Source of the DNA: Atopsyche davidsoni
Taxonomy: Eukaryota; Arthropoda; Insecta; Trichoptera; Hydrobiosidae
Assembly: GCA_022113835.1 (NCBI GenBank)
Contig: JAILWY010000022.1
Coordinates: 3,472,001-3,536,000 of the forward strand
Direction of reading: 5' to 3'
Length of the DNA stretch: 64,000 bases
The position numbers and the translations under genes are program-made. Shown piece by piece: positions 53,741-64,000 of the stretch. Numbering within the stretch: the stretch's first letter is position 1; each line of letters opens with the position of its first letter. The notes below the pieces were generated by a model. It was not told the origin of the DNA, ran no database searches, and saw only the letters and a list, made by a program, of their open reading frames with translations.

Positions 53741-56700
53741 ATGGCGTCAGAGACACCTCGCAGCGCGCGGGTCCCGCACACGCCGCGCATGTCGGAGCGT
53801 AAGCGGGGGCTCTTCCAGCCGCCTTCGGCGTCGCGCAGCCCCCCGGCCCGCGAGGACTCGGACTCGTGTGATCTCGGCATCATGAGCCCCATCGATTCCA
53901 GCTCCAGCTCGGAGCCTTTCGATCAGTCTGTGCCGCAGACGCCTCACTCGTCTCATTCTTGGAGTAAGTTTATAAACAAAAATGACCTATTTTATATGTT
54001 TTGTTATGCTGATAAGCCGAACTTGATTATCAAGTTTTGTGTTGGACTTTATTATCATGGCTGTGGAGCGCTGTAAGCGCGGATCTTACTTTTTGTTAGA
54101 TGTTCGATGGTATACATTCAATTGTTTTAAAATTCAAAGCTATAAAACTTGGGGCCTCCTCTCAAATCCGATTGTGTAGAGCAGACAATTGAAGTATTAT
54201 AAGTATATAAATGATGTAAAAAGATCCCTCAAGCATACCCTGAGGGTTGCAAGCCCTTGAATTCCCCTCATTTGAAATCACCGATATACGTCTCACTATG
54301 GGCTTATGTGTGCACCATGCACTATAATATATCCCCCATGGACTCTTGACTATCCTCAGAATAAAGTGTAAAAACTACAGAGCTGCGTCACTATTATGCC
54401 ATATGGAGGTGTCATTATTTTAATAGAACTTTCAATCTCTTTCAGGAATATCTACACGCAGCAGCAAGCGTAAAGAAGATGAGAAACGCACACGACGAAC
54501 TGCCAGAGAAATTCTGAATTCCCCCCTGACCTTCAAAAACTACATGTCACGTCACTCGGACAGCTTTCACAGCACCAGGTCTTACAAAGAAATTTCACCC
54601 TCTCTCAACCTCACCGCCAGCGCTGATAGTTGCAGTAATTCTCTTCAAGACCTCAACTTCAATACAGAATCTGACCTGTCAGACTCTAAAGAAAACACTC
54701 CTAAAAAGCGACCCCATCGCAAACCTAAAAATCGCCGCTCAAAACGGCTAAACAATAAAATTACGCATGATGAATCGATGAGTATATCCAACAATATTCG
54801 CTTATCCTTGAAACCGTCTCCCTTGAAAAATCTCAACGTAACAGAGTTTCATCTTCCAGATGAACTTAAGAAGTACGCTTCGAATACTATTGTTCAGTCA
54901 CCTTCATATATATTGAAAACTCCTCATGATACAGCCATGCATGTAGAATCGCCTCCACGAATCGGACACAACAGGCGCTCAGGGTATATTTTACATAATA
55001 GTCCGATTCTCAACACCGACAATAAGAAACGAAATCGAGATATAACCAATGGCGTTCGGAGCTTAAGTCCGCGACCTAAAAATCCACGCCTAGATAATGG
55101 GCCCGCTCCACGAGCTAGACTCTCACTGTTTAATAATTCTGATGTTAAGCATTTCATCTCTGCGAAGTCATTCTACCCAAAATCGAGCCCAAACTTAGAT
55201 ATAAGCTTTATTTCTGAGACCAAGATTAGTCCTGCATCCATCGCCAATAAGTCTGTAAAGCACGCTCGGCATTCTTTGAACGGCTCTCGAAAGCCAAGTT
55301 ATAAACGAAGAGTCGGAGAAATAAATATGGGAGTTCGGCACGGTATCCGCAAGCCGAAACCCTCAAAGAATTCCCAAGTTTCTCGCTCTGATGCTTTGAA
55401 ATTGGCTTTAAATATTATTGAAAATTCTCCGTTGAATGATTATATCAGTGAATTTATGGCTACATGTAAAAGTACGACAGCTCAGTGTAATAATGTTATC
55501 ATCAATAATGTTGAGAAGACTGTTACTGATGCTGATATAACATCGGGGACAGGATTATCTCAAATGCAACTCCAAAAAATGGATACCATTCTTAAAGACC
55601 TCGGCTGTGCAACTTCACTGAATAATATCCTAAACCATAAGCCAATCGTAGAAGTACAAAGTGCCGCTCCAATATGTAAAGAAGTTGTCGAAGACGTGGA
55701 AGTCAGTGATCAAGAAACAATATCCAAAAATAAGTTTTTCAAGTCAACAAAAAGTTTGTCAGATGCGAGGAAGGCCACAGTAAAGTTGACTGGAAACATT
55801 CGGCTGCAAGTGAAGAATGGAAAGATGTATCTGCCGGAGAAGAAGCAGAAGGAATTTGATGCTTGCAGCGTTCAACAGAAGCTGTCTATGCTGCAGAGTA
55901 TGGTGCAGTGTGATATGTCTGATCTCACCGATCTTAACTGTGATGAAGACGATGAAAATGGTAAGGTTATTAATTACTTGCGTTTGCAAGCATAATCAAT
56001 GTTAGATCTTTCACCCGAGCATGATTAATATTATCCTTAAAAACTTTATTTTAGATAACCTTGACAATCCAGAGAGGCAGAGCATCGACGCTCTACTCCG
56101 ACAATGGTCGGAAGAAGAAATACCAGACGACGAACCCCACGTTACCGAATCTTCCAACAGAGTTATCCGGTCTATTGAAGAAGTCCGATCTCTTCAATCC
56201 TGCAACACCGGACAATTAGGAAACACTTCGCCCTATAGTATAACCGCACCGACCATCGATAGCGGGGTCTCTTCTGACGTACCTTTTAGTAATGGCGTTC
56301 CGGATGATAATAATTGTGATACCAATAGTTCTGATGATGGAATATGTTTGGCAAACGATCCTTGCACTGAACCAACAAATGCATCAAACATCATTGAAGT
56401 TTCCGGGGTTGACATGGATCAGGGATCCACTACTTCTTCCTCTGGCTACGAAGGTTCGCATCCGACATGTGATGTGCAGTTCTTGCCATCTGAGGGAGGC
56501 TACTACATCATTGAAGATGTAGAAATGACATGTGAGTATTTGTTTTCCATCAAAAAAAATTTTTTTTACCATCACTATTTTGGTCTCTTTTGGATTTTCT
56601 TTTTATCGTATTAAAAGTATTTACTTTTTTAAAGATCCAGCTTTATTGTGTCTATAAGAGTTAATTGGAATATTTTAGATGATTCAGACGTGCCTTGTGA

Positions 56701-59700
56701 CCTTCAACAAATCAATTCGGAGCTAGAGCGCCTGGATCAGCAGATCAGCGAGATGGCCAAACTCAACAATATCAACCCTCAAGTGCTGCTCTCTCCCACC
56801 ACGCAGATGTGCTCTATGGCCTCCGGTAAGTACTCCCCATCATCACATTGTCGCTCCATGAGATGGTTTACATCTATCCGGTGACCCTCCGGAATTGACA
56901 ATCGGAGCCTTGTGTCCTGATGAGACTGCTCAAATCCTCATCATCTGATGTGCAGTCAACCCTCTGATAATTAATTCGTACTGCATTATATGGATTGCCT
57001 ATCAAGTTAATGAAATGTTGTTACCAAGTAACTGTAGCTGAGAAAAATCCAAGTCCGAAGTCAGGAAGTTGGGAGTATAGCCGAACTAATAGGTCTGGTC
57101 TAGGATATAGATGTTTTGTGAAATAGTCACCAAAACATAAAAACTCAGAACATTATCGTTATCTAATCTTTATTTTAATATTTGTGGTCACTGTCATTTC
57201 AGATCTAGCGCTAAACAGCCCCAAGGTGGAGATCATGCAGCAGTCTTCATCATTCGTCCCGGAGTCTCCTCCGTCTGAACGACCTTCGCCGTCTGCTTCA
57301 CCCATTCTATCTTCGTCGCGCGTGAACGTGGACGAAAGACAGAAGTTGTACCCTCTCTTTATCAAGGAGTCGCCCAGCACCCGGCAGAAAAAGTTCAAAG
57401 GTGACGATCGTATAAAAAAAAACTCTAGCCTCTAAAAGATATAAGCTTTAATTTCAGAACATAAAAAGGCTTGACTCGTGTTTAATTTCTTTGTGTACGC
57501 TTTCAGAAGAGATCATCACTCCGTCCAAAGGCCGAAAAGCCATCACCACTAAGAAGTTCCATTCCTTGGACCAAAACCAGTACATCATCGATGCAGGCCA
57601 GAAGAATTTTGGAGCCACGCAGTGCACCGAGTGTGGAGTCATCTATCAGGTACTGATTTTCGAGTTCTTCTGTGCATCTTTCCCATGTAGTGTTTAAACT
57701 TCATCATAGATGAACGTGTAAAATGATTTGCATAAAATGAGATAAATTTTAAACGTTTAAATTATTTAAATGTCTTCTTTAAATTACTTACACTTCAATC
57801 CGTAATCCAATTAGCAGTTAAAGGTTAGAGAATAGGTTGTGTGTCTTCGAATCCTCAATACACGCCATGTTGTCTCAAATCCCTCGACTATTAATTTCAC
57901 AATAGGCCTGATTTCGTGCATTGACTTTAATGGCAACCGAGCACTTTTCTTCCGTGAGTGATAAAATATTTTTTTACAGATTGGCGATGCCGAAGACGAA
58001 AAGGATCACATGACTCACCACTTGGCCCGTGACTTACTGAAATTCCAGGTAATGCTTTTATATCCCATTCATGATCAGCGGCACTCACAAACCGTGTTTC
58101 ATCAATTAATCGTGCACATGTCAATCCATAATTTTATTTCGATGCTGTTGACACTTGAATTGTAAATTTTTTCTCATATCGAATAATTTTTCTATAAAAT
58201 TTGTAATAGCAGCATATTTAATTAAACATGTACTCGTCATAGCTTTAGTTTAATTTAGTGGTGTTATACCTTGTTATATATAACTCACTTCTCTAGCTTT
58301 TATTATACCAAAGATATAAATTAATTTATATTTAAAAAATGAAACAAATAAATGAGAGAAATAATAACGTAGCAGGTAGAAATAATAATGAACACCCTAA
58401 AATATATATTACCGAAGCAACAATGACCAATTTAGTTTGTTTTTACTATGTAATACTCCATTCTTTCTATGCATAAGCCAACTAGGTTGCGTTATTACCG
58501 ATGTACTTCCAAGCGCATTGTAGAAAAAGCCATTGACCGTAATCACAAAATGAATCTCTGAGGTCTTATGTAACACCATCATGAGAAATGTTTCGTAATC
58601 CATAACTATTCAGTTAAAACTGAGTACCAACAAAGTCCATGATGTATCTTTTGAAAGATTTGGATCTATTAAAGGCGTTTATCCACGATATGCTCTCGTC
58701 AACCCTATGAAGTCGTGCATCAACTTAAGGATACATGAATACATTCTTCGATAATATTTTGTTGCTTACTCTAAAATTTTAAGTAGCTTATGAGTATGGG
58801 GCGCTTTGTTATTAACAATTCATAAGATCTTATTCCTCTTCCGGTACCCTATAATAAATTATATCGGCACCACGTGTCGAGTTTTCTTGTCAACTGCCGC
58901 ATCCATAACATAGGCTAGTGTAATACTCTAAATAATAATCGGTAGCTTTTTGCAATTTTACCATAAACCACATCCTTGTAGGCTTATTAAAAATATATGC
59001 ACTTCAGCAAAACCATAGCCTCATTATTTTTGTTTGTTGCGAAATAACGACTCACAGTTAACCGTCTCCAGCGTGTGAGTCATAATGGAATGCGTCCATT
59101 GTACATGCGATCCAGGGCCGAGCGCTTGCTAAGGTAATCTGAAACTTGTTTACGAGCATGCTAACGAAGCACATTCTTTCTCCCAGACAACAAAGGAAAA
59201 TAATCTATAAATACTGGGCCCCATCGCTGGGGCCCCCAGTTTGCACAGTTCTTTCCTGGTGATAATACACGCTACCTTTGTCGCATTAAGTGAGCTCATT
59301 GTGTGCTGACCCACGTTCTGGATTATTCTTTCTTTTAATAGCGCATTGATTCCAATATCTTAATCAATGTGTTGTTAAAAGAAAGAATAAATCAAGACAT
59401 GGGCTGGCACACAAGAAACTCAATAAATAAACTCGTTAAATCAAAACTTCGAATTTGAGAAATGCGAAAGCACCGCTCTAAAACATCGAATTTATTTTTA
59501 CATTTAATTACGTAATATATTGAATATTCTCTTCTGCCGACGTCTTCAAGTATATCTATCGAACAACGTGGAGCACTAAGTAAGGTACATATAATTTACT
59601 GAAATAATTAATTCCAAAAAATTTCTGAACACGTGTTTTACAGCTATAACAGATTATTTTTAATTATAACAACCATTTTGAATTCATAAATGCTTTGTTT

Positions 59701-61091
59701 CATATTGCATACATGAAGGAACAAGGAAAAATATGGCTAATATGCTTGGTAACACGATTCCGTCTTTATTACATCATCCTAGGTAGGTTAGTATAGAGGC
59801 ATACAAGAAATGGGTGTTCAAGATATTTTTAAATGCTATTGTATATATATATTTTTTGTGGTTTATTATTAGGTTAATAGATATTTATAATAAAATAAAA
59901 CAAGAAGGAATTTTCATCCTTTCTGACTGGTTTCTCTCTTCACTTTTTGACTTCACTTATATCAACCAAATATCATATAGATTTTCAAATAGCTTTCACT
60001 TCACTTATATTAACCCAACAATATCAGTTAGACTTTCATCTCAACCCAGTAATATCAGTTTAACTTTCACGTGGATTTCACCTCAGCCCAATATCAGTCA
60101 CACGGCTCTCTCCTTATTTATCACGGTGGGGTTAGGCTTTTTGGGTGAACCAAGGATGAAATAGACACTGTAGAATCCACCTTCTGATATCTCATGCGGC
60201 TTATGGCGGCAGTTGTGGACCTGTCTCCTTGATTGAAAGCCTAAAACTCTGAGCACTTGCTTATTATTTACAGGGCTGGAAGGTAGAGAGGCAGTGCGGG
60301 CGCTGGGGATCAGGCCGGGCCATTGTGGTGTCTCCCGGTGATCCAACCTCGCATTGGCAGCGAGTTAATGACCTCCTCTCTCGGGTTGTTCATCCACAAC
60401 TCGGCTACGCAAGCGCTCTGGATGAACGCAAAAACTACAAGGTATGTTGATTCATTATTTATTTTGTAAAATTTCCAATAGTCATGCAAGATATCACAGA
60501 AAAAAATGGTATGAGTTATGATAGAAAATATTTTTTTGGTTAGAAACTTTCAGCCCAAGAATTTACAGAGTAAATAAATGTACGTTTTTTTTGTTCGCTT
60601 CCCGTGTTACTGATTAAAATAGTACACTCATAATTATTTTATTTTTTAGGTGTATCTTTATATCGATGGTAAAAATCTGGTAGGCTGCCTAGTAGCGGAG
60701 TGGCTGCAGAAGGCGCACAAGCTGCTGTCCAACAATGATCTTGACTGCTGCACCATTGAAACCTTTCCCGTCAAGTGAGTTTCTATCCTTTCGCAACCAC
60801 TTCATTAGTAACAATATCAAAAACACATTTATTCATTCAACGATAAACCTGTATGGGTGAAAATAAATAAATGTGTGTATTTGCAGGTGCGGTATTTCTC
60901 GCATCTGGATCCACAAGTCTCACCGACGCAAGGGCATTGCCACGAACTTGGTGAACAGCATGAGAGCCAACTTCATGTTCGGCCACGTCCTGGCCATCGA
61001 CGAGATCGCCTTCAGTTCCCCCACTCTAATGGGTCGGTCCTTCGCGGAGAACTACACCGGCACCTCCAGCTTCTACGTGTACCTCAACTGA
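53741..61091 (+). CDS. eco: Cohesin acetyltransferase ESCO/Eco1 (complete, ten exons)
   Basis: Exons: 53741-53963, 54446-55960, 56055-56531, 56679-56825, 57203-57400, 57507-57649, 57980-58048, 60274-60441, 60650-60774, 60887-61091. All junctions are GT/AG and in phase, giving 1089 residues (Drosophila Eco is about 1050). The C-terminus has the Eco1 zinc finger (Cys893, Cys896, His911, His915). The acetyltransferase domain follows: GWKVERQC..., VYLYIDGKNLVGCLVAEW, acetyl-CoA loop RRKGIA (1035-1040), and the SSPTLMGRSFAENYTGTSSF tail. It acetylates the cohesin Smc3 subunit to establish sister-chromatid cohesion. The first about 850 residues are disordered, basic and Ser/Pro-rich, with many SP/TP sites. 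The upstream GTG in frame at 53717 is not used; ATG 53741 has good context. Confidence 0.96.
57070..57136 (+). repeat. Second copy of the retrotransposon-like scrap
   Basis: Lies in ESCO intron 4. It matches 35548-35625 over TCTGGTCTAGGATATAGA, TTTGTGAAATAGTCACCAA and neighbouring bases with several substitutions. Confidence 0.35.
58049..59290. other. First half of the long ESCO intron 7
   Basis: No exon or RNA recognised. Patches at 58410-58600 and 58850-59280 are less AT-rich and may be old repeats. Confidence 0.35.
59292..59421 (+). repeat. Long hairpin (two 60-nt arms, 10-nt loop) inside an ESCO intron
   Basis: The arm at 59292-59351 and the reverse complement of 59362-59421 agree at 46 of 60 positions by hand alignment, with an unbroken ATTCTTTCTTTTAA block and a TTGTGTGC block. 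About 7 of the 14 differences become G-U pairs in plus-strand RNA (the ESCO pre-mRNA sense), so about 53 of 60 positions can pair. It could be a fold-back MITE or a structured small-RNA precursor. Confidence 0.7.
59950..60100 (+). repeat. Imperfect tandem repeat, unit about 40-46 bp
   Basis: Three to four units share TTTCA(C/T)..., TTCACTTATAT(C/T)AACC and CAATATCAGTTAGACTTTCA-like phrases. The unit length shortens to the right. It lies in the last part of ESCO intron 7. Confidence 0.6.
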
Positions 61092-61714
61092 AGAGGGAAG
61101 ATGGACAGAGAGCACACCCCCGAGCATCTGTTTCAATGTAAGCAGCATATAGACGATGAAACATATATCCCATATTATTCTTACACAAAGAGGTTACTTT
61201 AAGAAGAATTACTGTTAGAAGGTTTTTCATAGAGTTAAGTTACATTTTAATATTATTTATTATTGCATGCTGCTTTATTGCTGTAAATATATTTTTTCAT
61301 TTTATAAGTGCATAGTTTAGGTCTAATAGGTTAAATATTTACATATAAAAACTTTTGACATACAAACATCTGATTACGCTTTATATTGTTATAGTATAGT
61401 TGGAGAGTGCATCTCAAATTCATCTTTTTATGCTAAAAGTAGTCTGTTCAGAGTTATTAAATTTTAACAGAATGATAACAGCAAAATATCTGCTTTCGGC
61501 TTATCTTACTGACCAATTTTCCATCGTCAAGGATGACGCCCTAAAATTTCGCTTTAAAATATGTATTCTTGGTTAAACAATCAGATTATTGACACATATT
61601 CTATGGTCAAAGCAACGTAATCTCGAAATATGCACGTTATATTAAATTATTCTTTATTAGTTAATTTGTGTTAACATAATATTGATATTTTTCAATGTAC
61701 AATTATTTTCTGTT

Positions 61715-61720
61715 ATTAAA
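61715..61720 (+). terminator. Likely ESCO polyadenylation signal
   Basis: ATTAAA about 620 nt past the ESCO stop, the first acceptable hexamer after an AT-rich 3'UTR. Confidence 0.35.
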
Positions 61721-61783
61721 GCTTCCATTTAGAACCAGACTAGTGTTCTTTTCAGATCCTGTAATTATTTAATATTAATTAGA

Positions 61784-61990
61784 TAATAAGTGAATGTACA
61801 TTTGTCTACGAACACTAATTCACTGGGGTTAATCATTATATTAGTATAACTTCAATAATAAGTTCATTTAAATTTGTCAACTAACACTGCTAACACCTAG
61901 ACTTCTATTACTTAAATAATAAGCGAATGTAAAATTTTCTACGGACACAAAGCAGTAAATCTTTACATTAGTATAACTTCAATAATAAGT
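61784..61990 (+). repeat. Direct duplication of an about 80-bp unit
   Basis: Copy 1 (61784-61863) and copy 2 (61916-61990) share TAATAAG(T/C)GAATGTA, TCTACG(A/G)ACAC and a 26-base 3' block containing TTAGTATAACTTCAATAATA. A 52-base unrelated spacer separates them. Confidence 0.7.
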
Positions 61991-64000
61991 AAATTAAGGT
62001 TTATTAACGTTTTTAATACTATGACATACTTCAATACTTGAAAATTTTCTTTTTAATTTCTATCTTTCTAAATTCTTTATAAGTTCGAGCAGAACTTTCA
62101 TCACTCTGCTTGAAGATGCCAAGCAAGCATATTGGCGAAACTAATACAACACTAATACCAAAAAACTGGGAACAAACACTAAATATTTCTTTTGATAAAA
62201 ATATTGAATACTTTAATAATACATAAATGTTGATGTATTCACTTTCTCGTCTTTATTTTAATATTACTTATTCATATAATGTACATTTATTCAAAAGTAC
62301 TAAAATACACTATATTAGATCTTAAGTTTTTTTAAAGTCGATAAGTATTGTACATATAAGGACTTTAGTTTTTTAAAATGCCTGTTTTTAAATTTATTTT
62401 AATTATAATAACTTCAATACCAATTAATAATAAGTTGAAAATACAAAATATACAAAACGACCACAAAGTAATGAACGTAATATTTTTTTTACTTACTGAA
62501 AGATTTCGATTCTTACAAATAATAAATAATCTTATCTCTTTCATCGATATGACATTGCCCAAATGTGGAAATTCTCAAAACAAGCTAAAAATATTATTTT
62601 ACTACTTTTATAATATACTGACAAATTTTTAACCTACCCACTTTGCTAACGAAGCAAAACCTTACGTGGGCACATTATTATAATCGAACATTAGCTGCGA
62701 CTCGGAATTCATCGCAAATGTATATCCATCGGTACGATTTTGGATTCACCGTATTTTGGACTTAAATTTCAACTAAACTTCGTTATCTCGCTGACTCTGT
62801 ATCATTACGTAAAAACAATTTTTGAATTGATCATTCAATTTTTAATCCGAAATCTTTAAAATATATCATTTTGTAAAGTTCATTACATTACGTCGTTTTT
62901 TTGCCAAATTCTCATGCGGCCAATTATATTTTAATATTATCATACTGATAATGTTTATTTGTCTTTAACAACTGAACATGCAGAATGTGTTTTTTTTTTA
63001 CATCTTAATATGTTAGGTAATAAATAAATATAAGTACTTAAATATAAATTAAACTTCAACGAAAAAAGTGAGAACTCGTTCACTCCACAGTGGCATCGTC
63101 AAAAAGTATCATTTCTCTGGACTGTCTCTACAAGAAGTTCATTAGTCTCTTTAAATTTTATTATAGACAAATACACGCAACAGTTATACTCTTTCCTTGA
63201 ATGGTACGTAAATGTAAACCCATAATAAAAATTATCTCAACGTTCTCTTTAATACTTAGCCAAAATCTCATGCCAATCAGATCCGGTAACGCGTGTATTT
63301 TTAAGATACTTATTAACATATGTGATGGATGTGGAATTGTATTTTATCTTAGATATTAGGAATGTACATTTGTCATGAAACGCAAAGATACCCAACCAAT
63401 TAGTAATGTTAATAAAACTAGACTAAGCCTTGCCAATCGGCTTTTAAGAATTTCAAATTCGTGTTTAATGTACATACATCGTGTATATATGTTACGTCAA
63501 CAATTTTACGCTTTACTCAATGTTAACTAAGCGTGTGCGACTTGCAAATTTTTTTAAAGTAAAATCTGTGCATTATACAATTTTTTTTAAAGTATTACTA
63601 ACACACAAAAATGTGCTGAATTGCTAATTATTTCACTAAAATCTACATTCCAGGTAGTTTTAAAAAATTTATATCTTACTATCTTTGTACCAAAAATATA
63701 CTCTTGTATTTTTAACACGCAGTCTCGAGCCTTTTTTAAAGAAAATTATACCTTCATTATCATTTATATCACACTCGTGCCAAAAAAAACAAAACTCTGC
63801 AAGGCTTTAAATATTAGGAACCAGATTGGATTTTGAAAAAGTTATTAAATATATGACATATTAAATTTGCACAAAAACGGACGATGTATACTTTATTTAT
63901 AATATAACCTTTTTGGTTTGTTTATTTTTCGACAATCTTTAGACATCTTTAAAATTTTCTTTACGTTTTTAATTTGTACCCCAATATTGCGGAATTTATT
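61991..64000. other. Intergenic DNA to the right edge, no gene supported
   Basis: Contains a GATGCCAAGCAAGCATATTG GCGAAAC segment at about 62114-62142 whose reverse complement resembles the loop of the fold-back element at 2757-2780. Otherwise AT-rich with chance frames only. Confidence 0.4.

Overview
This is an AT-rich insect nuclear window, most likely lepidopteran. It has small exons split by phased GT/AG introns and many degenerate transposon remnants and TA microsatellites. CpG- and GC-rich islands appear only at coding exons and gene starts. Five genes are confidently recognisable and one more is clear but unnamed. The species cannot be fixed from sequence alone.

Layout: 0-7.2 kb is repeat-rich. 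It holds an open frame running in from the left edge, a mariner-like transposase scrap broken by a TA tract, a large fold-back repeat, a 271-bp hAT-type MITE with 8-bp target duplications, and a tandem pair of degenerate repeats. 7.3-10.0 kb (+) is a two-exon DAP1 homologue. 11.9-12.6 kb (-) holds the last two coding exons of an unrecognised gene; a candidate first exon and promoter lie near 21.9-22.1 kb. The space between (14.2-20.3 kb) has a dense, strand-biased scatter of the hexamer ACACGC. 22.5-26.6 kb (-) is the complete seven-exon Gs-alpha gene, with a probable 5'UTR exon at 37.2 kb and a probable spliced 3'UTR. Its long 5' intron holds SINE-like, hairpin and small-ORF features.

39.6-41.4 kb (+) is a four-exon JmjC dioxygenase of the KDM8/JMJD5 type. 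41.5-50.8 kb is largely gene-free. 50.9-52.6 kb (-) is a single-exon seven-finger PLAG-family zinc-finger protein. It sits head-to-head, about 1.2 kb between start codons, with a ten-exon ESCO/Eco1 cohesin acetyltransferase at 53.7-61.1 kb (+). 61.7-64 kb is repeat-bearing intergenic DNA.

The genes do not form a pathway. Gs-alpha acts in cAMP signalling, DAP1 in autophagy/cell-death regulation, KDM8, PLAG and ESCO in the nucleus. The only structural coupling is the shared PLAG/ESCO promoter interval. No wholly new system is evident. The most interesting unexplained items are the unnamed minus-strand gene, the ACACGC cluster inside its apparent intron, and a long RNA-like hairpin in the last large ESCO intron.
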